Below, piece after piece: positions 5,757 through 9,875 of a DNA stretch of 9,875 nt. The stretch comes from Hyphomicrobiaceae bacterium (GTDB lineage: Bacteria; Pseudomonadota; Alphaproteobacteria; Rhizobiales; JAKIUO01). The position numbers were made by a program, and so were the translations under genes. The notes under the pieces were generated by a model. The model was given only the letters and a program-made list of their open reading frames with translations. It ran no database searches and had not been told where the DNA came from. Each line of letters opens with the position of its first letter. Positions within the stretch are counted from its first letter, which is position 1. The stretch lies in contig JAKIUO010000112.1 of NCBI GenBank assembly GCA_021647535.1, positions 1 through 9,875 on the forward strand, written 5' to 3'.

Positions 5757-5773
5757 ATACCTTCTGAGTATAT
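5755..5773. promoter_or_regulatory. Palindrome at the gloA/Uma2 divergent promoter
   Basis: ATATAC and GTATAT are perfect inverted arms around 7 bp (CTTCTGA). The palindrome overlaps the Uma2-side -10 box and start point, and it contains -10-like words on the gloA strand (TATACT, TATATT). Its position suits an operator that controls either gene; no regulator gene is present nearby. Confidence 0.4.
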
Positions 5774-5794
5774 CAGGCAGGACAGGAAGATAAA

Positions 5795-6355
5795 ATGGGT
5801 GAACCGGTTATCAGGCCAGCGACATATGAGGATCTGGAAAAGGTTCCAGCCAACAGGGTTGCCGAAATCATTGGCGGACGGCTGGTAACGCAACCACGTC
5901 CGGCTCCAAAACATGTCAGGGCTTCCTCTTCCCTGGGTGATGAACTGATGTCTCCCTTTGACAAAGGGCGTGGTGGCCCCGGTGGCTGGTGGATACTGGA
6001 TGAACCAGAGCTGCATCTGGGCGATCATGTGCTGGTACCAGACCTTGCGGGATGGCGGCGTGAGAAAATGCCCAAGCTGCCGGAAACGGCTTATTTCGAA
6101 ACCCCGCCAGACTGGATTTGCGAGGTCATTTCACCGTCAACAGCCCGTTATGATCGGCTGGAAAAACGCGATATTTATGCGGCGTACAAGGTGTCTCACC
6201 TCTGGCTGATCGAACCCGATCAAAAAGTACTTGAAGCTTTTGAGCTGCATGATGGCAAATGGACCCTGATTGCCACCCGCGCCAATGACGATGAGATCGC
6301 CATTGAGCCATTTGCCGAAGTGCCATTTGCCTTAAATGCTCTTTGGGCTGATTAG
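5795..6355 (+). CDS. Uma2 family protein (DUF820, PD-(D/E)XK nuclease fold)
   Basis: A 186-residue Uma2/DUF820 protein. After an N-terminal Y-E-D-L...G-G-R-L segment (11-30), the nuclease core has PD (D83 in VLVPDLAGW), E110 in WICEVISPST, and K124 in DRLEKRDIYAAYKV. These correspond to the D, E and K of the PD-(D/E)XK active site, so it appears catalytically intact. HLWLIEPDQ (135-143) is typical of the family. Uma2 proteins are widespread and sometimes multicopy; their substrate and role are largely unknown. The ATG follows AGGAAG with about a 6-nt gap. The stop TAG overlaps by two bases the TAA of the convergent Imm22-like gene, leaving no room for a terminator. Confidence 0.9.
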   Translation: MGEPVIRPATYEDLEKVPANRVAEIIGGRLVTQPRPAPKHVRASSSLGDELMSPFDKGRGGPGGWWILDEPELHLGDHVLVPDLAGWRREKMPKLPETAYFETPPDWICEVISPSTARYDRLEKRDIYAAYKVSHLWLIEPDQKVLEAFELHDGKWTLIATRANDDEIAIEPFAEVPFALNALWAD

Positions 6356-6729
6356 ATCACATCGCATTTATAGCATCCAAGATACCAGATCATATGGCTA
6401 TCTGAAGTTATTGATCTGGGTTTCGAGAATTCAGCGCGATCGGCCATGATGAAGCTGTTGGCATTCCGGATATTGTGGCTGGTCGCTGCCCGAAGAACTT
6501 TTTCAATATAACTTTCAGCGTAAGAATGATGTTGGATCAGCTGGCGCAGACCTGCTGATGCATCAAAACTCCTTTCGACCCAGTCATGGTCGTAGAATAA
6601 CTCAGCTTGTTCACTGGCAAAAAGATTAATCGGTGTCTCATCGTCTTCATAGCTCTCGTTGAAATAGTCATCGAATGAGGATTTTGAAGGAAATTGGGCA
6701 AGCCATATATGAGAATATTCCATTGCCAT
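6352..6729 (-). CDS. Orphan Imm22-like immunity protein
   Basis: A 125-residue acidic soluble protein. The N-terminal HIWLAQFPSKSSFDDYFNESY (residues 7-27) and the following NLFASEQ...YDHDWVERSF match the pattern I associate with immunity protein 22 (Imm22): H-I-W-x-x-x-F-x-S-x-x-x-F-D-x-Y-F, then an F-x-x-E/D segment and an acidic Y-D-x-D motif. Imm22 proteins normally neutralise a toxin delivered by contact-dependent or polymorphic toxin systems; no toxin gene is visible here. The chosen ATG (6727-6729) follows TAGGAG, whose TAG is the soeC stop, with an 11-nt gap. Translation is therefore probably coupled to soeC. ATG 6721-6723 is the alternative. Two sampled 60-bp blocks gave 38% and 50% G+C, apparently lower than the neighbours, a possible sign of acquisition. 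The family call is from memory. Confidence 0.62.
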   Translation of the reverse strand: MAMEYSHIWLAQFPSKSSFDDYFNESYEDDETPINLFASEQAELFYDHDWVERSFDASAGLRQLIQHHSYAESYIEKVLRAATSHNIRNANSFIMADRAEFSKPRSITSDSHMIWYLGCYKCDVI

Positions 6730-6743
6730 AGCAAGCCCGGCTC

Positions 6744-7721
6744 CTACATGCTTTGATAATACAGGTTCTGCGGGTGGGTGGCGTCGGCAAAGAAGGTCCA
6801 GCGTTCGATGATGAGGCCGGCCATTTGAATGAGGAAGGACAGGGCCAGCAAAGGGGCGGAGTGCCAGGACAGGGCGATGGCCATCAGGATGAGCGGCAGG
6901 ACGAAGACCAGCAGGATAAAGCTCCATTTGGCCTGACGGATGCGCTTTGGTGTCGAGCCGGAGTTAAATTCTTTGGTATTGAACGAGCCGCCCATGGCCC
7001 CAGTGGATTTTTGTATGATTTTGGGGTGGCGCACGCCGATGGCGGATTGAATTGTCGATTTTGGCGTGCCTCTGGCATTGCGCCATAGAGAAGCCAGGCG
7101 CAGCACGAGAGCGAAAAAGGTCAGGATGATGGCCCAGTAGCCAAACATTTTGATGAGATCAGGCGCTTTGAACAGCGAGAACAGGGTGGCCAGCACAAAG
7201 CCTGACGCGCCGCCCATAAAGGTGAAGTTAAGGATCGTCAGTGGCGTTGCCCATTCGCGGATGAAGCGGATGCTGGCATAGATCATGCCGGTGCAGATAA
7301 ACAACAGGAAGGTCGCGCCGGTGGCTGCAAGACCAATCAGCAGGGTAAGATCAACCGGCAGCACATTGGAAATTGTGAAGAAGGGTTTGGTGAAACCCAT
7401 CCAGTGGGCCAGCCCATAAAGCGCGATCAGCCCCATGACGAGTGGCAGCACGATAACTTCACGCGCCAGCCAGCTGGTGCGCCATTTGGTGGCCGAGCGC
7501 CAGGCGCGTTCCGGGCGACCCAGATGAAAGAATGAAGCCAGTAGCCCAAGCACCAGAAATCCAAGCGCCAGAGCAGAACCATAGGCATAAAAATGCGTAC
7601 TGTCCTGTTGAGGGACGAGCCGCGCCAGGGAGTAGATCTGTCCGGTGAACAAAGCGAGGAACAGGCCCTGGCCAACGCCGATCAGGGTTGTGAGGAATAT
7701 GACTGAATAGGCCGGATGCAT
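6744..7721 (-). CDS. soeC: Membrane anchor subunit of a molybdoenzyme (DmsC/SoeC family)
   Basis: A 325-residue polytopic inner-membrane protein with eight predicted helices, at about residues 5-27, 47-68, 85-107, 124-146, 160-183, 192-212, 266-286 and 289-306. It anchors the catalytic and Fe-S subunits and exchanges electrons with the quinone pool. FHLGRPERAWRS (65-76) and REWATPLT (155-162) are hallmarks of the DmsC/SoeC group. The long hydrophilic loop between helices 6 and 7 contains GVRHPKI and MGGSFNTKEF (229-252), which I recall as conserved in SoeC-type anchors rather than in E. coli DmsC. The ATG follows GGAG at an 11-nt gap. It lies 21 bp after the four-helix-bundle gene and 14 bp before the Imm22-like gene. 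The sulfite-dehydrogenase assignment is probable, not certain. Confidence 0.85.
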   Translation of the reverse strand: MHPAYSVIFLTTLIGVGQGLFLALFTGQIYSLARLVPQQDSTHFYAYGSALALGFLVLGLLASFFHLGRPERAWRSATKWRTSWLAREVIVLPLVMGLIALYGLAHWMGFTKPFFTISNVLPVDLTLLIGLAATGATFLLFICTGMIYASIRFIREWATPLTILNFTFMGGASGFVLATLFSLFKAPDLIKMFGYWAIILTFFALVLRLASLWRNARGTPKSTIQSAIGVRHPKIIQKSTGAMGGSFNTKEFNSGSTPKRIRQAKWSFILLVFVLPLILMAIALSWHSAPLLALSFLIQMAGLIIERWTFFADATHPQNLYYQSM

Positions 7722-7742
7722 ATCGCGGGAGGCTCCAAAATT

Positions 7743-8132
7743 CTAGTGTTGGGTTATGCGGGATGGGTCAAGGCTGATGCGATTGCGGCGGATTTCGAGG
7801 GTCGAGGAGACCAGCTGGATAAGTTCTTCGACATCAAGGATCAGTTCGTCCGCCAGTGTTTCGTCCAGTATAGCGCTGTCTTTCAGCAAGCTCAGCCAGT
7901 ACAGACATTCGCGCGCTTCCTTGCTGGCCGCCTTCATGCGAGCCACGGAGCTGTGCGATCCTTCGTTGGCCTCATCTTGCGCTTCGGCGATATGAGCGCC
8001 AATATTGGTGCCGGTCCACAAGAGCTGTTTGGTGATCACGGTTTCCCCATGGGAAAGCTGAAAATTCTGCACGGCGCTTACAATGCGCAAAGCAAATTCA
8101 TAACTCTTTGCCTTTAAAAAACTGTCACTCAT
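7743..8132 (-). CDS. Four-helix-bundle (S23-like) protein
   Basis: A 129-residue helical protein of the S23/four-helix-bundle family. Diagnostic blocks are KSYEFALRIVSAV (9-21), ITKQLLWTGTNIGAHIAEAQ (33-52), ARMKAASKEARECLYWLSLLKDS (64-86) and a final long helix (92-115). Family members were first seen in intervening sequences of spirochaete 23S rRNA genes; many stand alone, and the function is generally unknown. The Avd protein of diversity-generating retroelements has the same fold, but there is no reverse transcriptase or variable repeat here. It sits between the Fe-S and membrane subunits of the molybdoenzyme, 55 bp after soeB and 21 bp before soeC. That is an unusual position. GGGA and AGG precede the ATG. 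Confidence 0.88.
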   Translation of the reverse strand: MSDSFLKAKSYEFALRIVSAVQNFQLSHGETVITKQLLWTGTNIGAHIAEAQDEANEGSHSSVARMKAASKEARECLYWLSLLKDSAILDETLADELILDVEELIQLVSSTLEIRRNRISLDPSRITQH

Positions 8133-8187
8133 AACCTGTTCCCACTTTACTAAAATAACTTACACAACAAACGGGTTGCCGCCAGCT

Positions 8188-8916
8188 TTACCAGCCGCCA
8201 AAACCATCCACCGAGGTGATGTCTTTATCGTCGATCTTGAGGTCTTCCTTGTCGAGCGGGTTATCGGCCCTCTCCAGTTCGTCTGCGTGAATATGCATTT
8301 CTATTTTGCGACGCGGCAAATAGTGATTGGCTGGTTTGGTGCCCCATTCCGGCATCAGGGCATAGCCGCCTTGCTCGCGGATCAGCACTGAAACTTCACT
8401 GTCAGGGTCATGTACGTCGCCAAAGATCCGTGCATCGGCCGGGCAGGCCAGTACGCAGGCGGGCTGGCGCTCGGTTTCGGGCAGGGTCTGGTCATAAATG
8501 CGATCAACGCAAAGGGTGCATTTTTTCATGACCTTTTGTTTTTCGTCGATCTCGCGCGCCCCATAAGGACAGGCCCAGGAGCAATATTTGCAACCAATGC
8601 ATTTGTCATAATCAACGAGCACAATGCCGTCTTCTTCGCGCTTGTAGCTTGCTCCCGTCGGGCAGACGGGAACGCAGGGCGGCTCTTCGCAATGCAGACA
8701 GCTCTTGGGAAAATGTACCATCTGCGTGTTGGGGTAAGTGCCGACTTCAAAACTCTGCACGCGGTTGAAAAACGTGCCGTGCGGATCTTCACCATAAGGC
8801 ATCATGTCAGTCATCGGACCCGCCTCGCCCGAAGTGTTCCACTCCTTGCAAGAGGTTACGCAAGCCGAGCAGCCAACGCAGGTATTGAGGTCAATAACGA
8901 GAGCAAGCTGGGTCAT
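8188..8916 (-). CDS. soeB: Four [4Fe-4S] cluster electron-transfer subunit (DmsB/SoeB family)
   Basis: A 242-residue ferredoxin-like subunit that passes electrons between the molybdopterin subunit and the membrane anchor. Sixteen cysteines form four cluster sites: C13/16/19/23, C73/76/81/85, C106/109/112/116 and C133/136/154/158, with the CxxCxxCxxxCP pattern of the DmsB/NrfC family. There is no twin-arginine or other signal peptide, in keeping with a cytoplasmic complex. The tail MPEWGTKPANHYLPRRK (213-229) and the KEWNTSGEAGP segment (24-34) closely resemble my recollection of SoeB from sulfur-oxidising bacteria. The likely reaction is sulfite to sulfate. The gap of 280 bp to soeA is exceptional for such an operon and is filled by a repeat. 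The family is certain; the substrate is inferred. Confidence 0.9.
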   Translation of the reverse strand: MTQLALVIDLNTCVGCSACVTSCKEWNTSGEAGPMTDMMPYGEDPHGTFFNRVQSFEVGTYPNTQMVHFPKSCLHCEEPPCVPVCPTGASYKREEDGIVLVDYDKCIGCKYCSWACPYGAREIDEKQKVMKKCTLCVDRIYDQTLPETERQPACVLACPADARIFGDVHDPDSEVSVLIREQGGYALMPEWGTKPANHYLPRRKIEMHIHADELERADNPLDKEDLKIDDKDITSVDGFGGW

Positions 8917-8937
8917 GCGGATAGGCCTCGTTTAAGT

Positions 8938-9170
8938 GCCGCTTGCAGCGGCTGCCCTCGCCGGCCAATTCTTCTCTCTGCGAGGCTTGGCATCTTTGCA
9001 GATGGCATTGGGGACCAGTCCCCAAACCCCAATTTGAAAATGGTTTCCAAAGTGCTCAAATAGGGCAGCGATAGCACAACTAAAAAACGCTCGCCTTTGG
9101 TTCCAGCTGAACAAGCTGTCAGCCTCATCGAGAAACATTGGCTGGCGAGGACAAGCCGCGACAGCGGCTT
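8938..9170. repeat. Composite inverted repeat (multi-stem repeat, copy B plus inverted arm) between soeA and soeB
   Basis: Two arms of about 66 bp, 8938-9003 and 9105-9170, are imperfect reverse complements of each other. The left arm has GCCGCT-TGC-AGCGGC (8938-8952), then CCTCGCCGGCCAAT (8956-8969), then GAGGCT (8982-8987). The right arm has the complementary AAGCCGC/GCGGCTT hairpin (9153-9170), ATTGGCTGGCGAGG (9137-9150, 13 of 14 pairing) and AGCCTC (9121-9126). Both are symmetric about position 9054. The interior holds a perfect palindrome, TTGGGGACCAGTCCCCAA (9008-9025). The minus strand of 9007-9170 is a diverged copy of the repeat at 4855-4963, with about 36 extra bp (9052-9087). It fills most of the soeA-soeB spacer. 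Confidence 0.75.
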
Positions 9171-9196
9171 TTGCGGCGCAATTGATCTGTTATTGA

Positions 9197-9875
9197 TCAT
9201 TCATTGTCTCCCGTTTTTTTGGAAGAGCGTTTTTTGACAAATTGGCCGAGCGTGTTGAAGGTGCCGCCAAGGCCGCTGAAATAGGCCTGCCACTTACCGC
9301 GCGGCCGTTGCTCCATGCCGGGATAGGGTTGTAATGGTTCGAATTGCGGCCAGCTTTGCTGGTTTTCATTGCCAGAAATTTTGCGGATACGCACGCGCAG
9401 ATCGAACCAGCCCGCTTGTCCGGTGACGGGGTCAGAGTTGGAGATATGCGGACCGCAGGCGCTGGGGGGCAGCTCTTCGCGGATGAGATGGTTCAGCAAA
9501 AAGCCTTTTTGCGATTCATTGGCTTTTTCAGAAAGGCCCCAGGCACCAGCAGCTTTGCCGATGGCATTCCAGGTCCAAACCGTATCAGGCTCGACGGCTT
9601 CCGAGAGCTGTACAACACATTTGATCTTGCCGGTGGGACTTTCCAGCCAGACCCAGTCGCCATCAACAATATTATGCTTGGTGGCCAGAATCGGGTTGAT
9701 GTGCAGATAGTTGTGCAAATGGATTTGCCGCAGCCAGGCGTTCTGGCTGTCCCATGAATGGTACATGGCCATGGGACGTTGGGTGAGGGCATTGAGCGGA
9801 TATTTGCTGGTGTCGGTCATCTGCACTTCCAGCGGCTCATGGTAGAACGGCAGGGGATCGAAAAAGGTTTCGATA
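9197..9875 (-). CDS. soeA: Molybdopterin oxidoreductase catalytic subunit, C-terminal part (SoeA-like), 5' partial
   Basis: The frame is open to the right window edge, so the start and the Mo- and Fe-S-binding domains lie outside. The visible part is the C-terminal molydopterin dinucleotide-binding domain of the DMSO reductase superfamily. PMAMYHSWDSQNAWLRQIH (about 59 residues after the internal-start region), DGDWVWLESPTGKI, TVWTWNAIGKAAGAWGL and SNSDPVTGQAGWFDLRVRI are characteristic, and they resemble SoeA of sulfite dehydrogenase as I remember it. A basic hydrophilic tail of about 55 residues follows. A GTG at 9824-9826 could be mistaken for a start, but the residues before it (FFDPLPFYHEPLEVQ) continue the family sequence. 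It is the first visible gene of the minus-strand cluster that includes soeB and soeC. Confidence 0.88.
   Translation of the reverse strand, partial: IETFFDPLPFYHEPLEVQMTDTSKYPLNALTQRPMAMYHSWDSQNAWLRQIHLHNYLHINPILATKHNIVDGDWVWLESPTGKIKCVVQLSEAVEPDTVWTWNAIGKAAGAWGLSEKANESQKGFLLNHLIREELPPSACGPHISNSDPVTGQAGWFDLRVRIRKISGNENQQSWPQFEPLQPYPGMEQRPRGKWQAYFSGLGGTFNTLGQFVKKRSSKKTGDNE

Noticed and set aside
6730..6927. Extending the Imm22-like frame upstream to 6927 (191 codons)
   Set aside because: The extra codons lie antisense-free but out of frame within the soeC coding region and match no family. The ribosome site TAGGAG supports the start at 6729.
7743..8132. Diversity-generating retroelement accessory protein (Avd)
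   Set aside because: The fold is the same, but there is no reverse transcriptase, template repeat or variable repeat in the window.
8913..9200. Minus-strand open frames of 95 and 68 codons in the soeA-soeB spacer
   Set aside because: They are translations of the inverted repeat. Their similarity to the frame at 4832-5128 (GTKG..., GVWGLV) follows from the shared repeat DNA, not from a conserved protein.

Overview
The window looks like an ordinary chromosomal stretch of an alphaproteobacterium, most likely Hyphomicrobiales (Rhizobiales). The best lineage marker is a DnaA-domain-IV-only protein directly followed by a DUF6456 protein, with a DUF6477-like gene beside them. The alpha-type tRNA-Gly(CCC) with an encoded CCA end and the SoeABC-like molybdoenzyme fit this. 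I cannot name the genus. There is no insertion sequence, integrase, CRISPR array or phage gene.

Layout. 1-683: 3' part of a TrmN6-like tRNA methyltransferase, converging on a small DUF6477-like gene (705-1022, minus). 1023-1280: AT-rich divergent control region with two one-mismatch DnaA-box-like sequences and a CtrA-like half site. It leads into the DnaA-C/DUF6456 pair (1281-2569, plus, stop and start overlapping). 2628-4754: recQ on minus, converging with that pair; a 17-bp tandem repeat lies between them. 4770-5156: a 387-bp gap without a credible gene, packed with palindromes: a multi-stem repeat, two inverted dRS3-like elements and a perfect 16-bp palindrome. 5157-5230: tRNA-Gly(CCC), minus, with its own promoter. 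5277-5717: glyoxalase I (minus), divergent from a Uma2-family PD-(D/E)XK protein (5795-6355, plus), with a palindrome at the shared promoter.

6352-9875 is one minus-strand cluster. In transcription order it holds soeA (3' part only), a 280-bp spacer filled by a composite inverted repeat, soeB, a four-helix-bundle (S23-like) gene, soeC and an orphan Imm22-like immunity gene. The three soe genes should form a cytoplasm-facing molybdopterin/4Fe-4S/membrane-anchor complex. It probably oxidises sulfite to sulfate and feeds electrons to the quinone pool; a DMSO-reductase-type activity is the alternative.

The most unusual signal is a dispersed, multi-stem intergenic repeat. It occurs at 4855-4963 and, in opposite orientation and fused to an inverted second arm, at 8938-9170 inside the soe cluster. 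The copies differ in sequence but keep the same stems, including a replaced terminal stem. I saw no wholly new multi-gene system. The non-canonical passengers in the soe cluster and this repeat family are the best leads.
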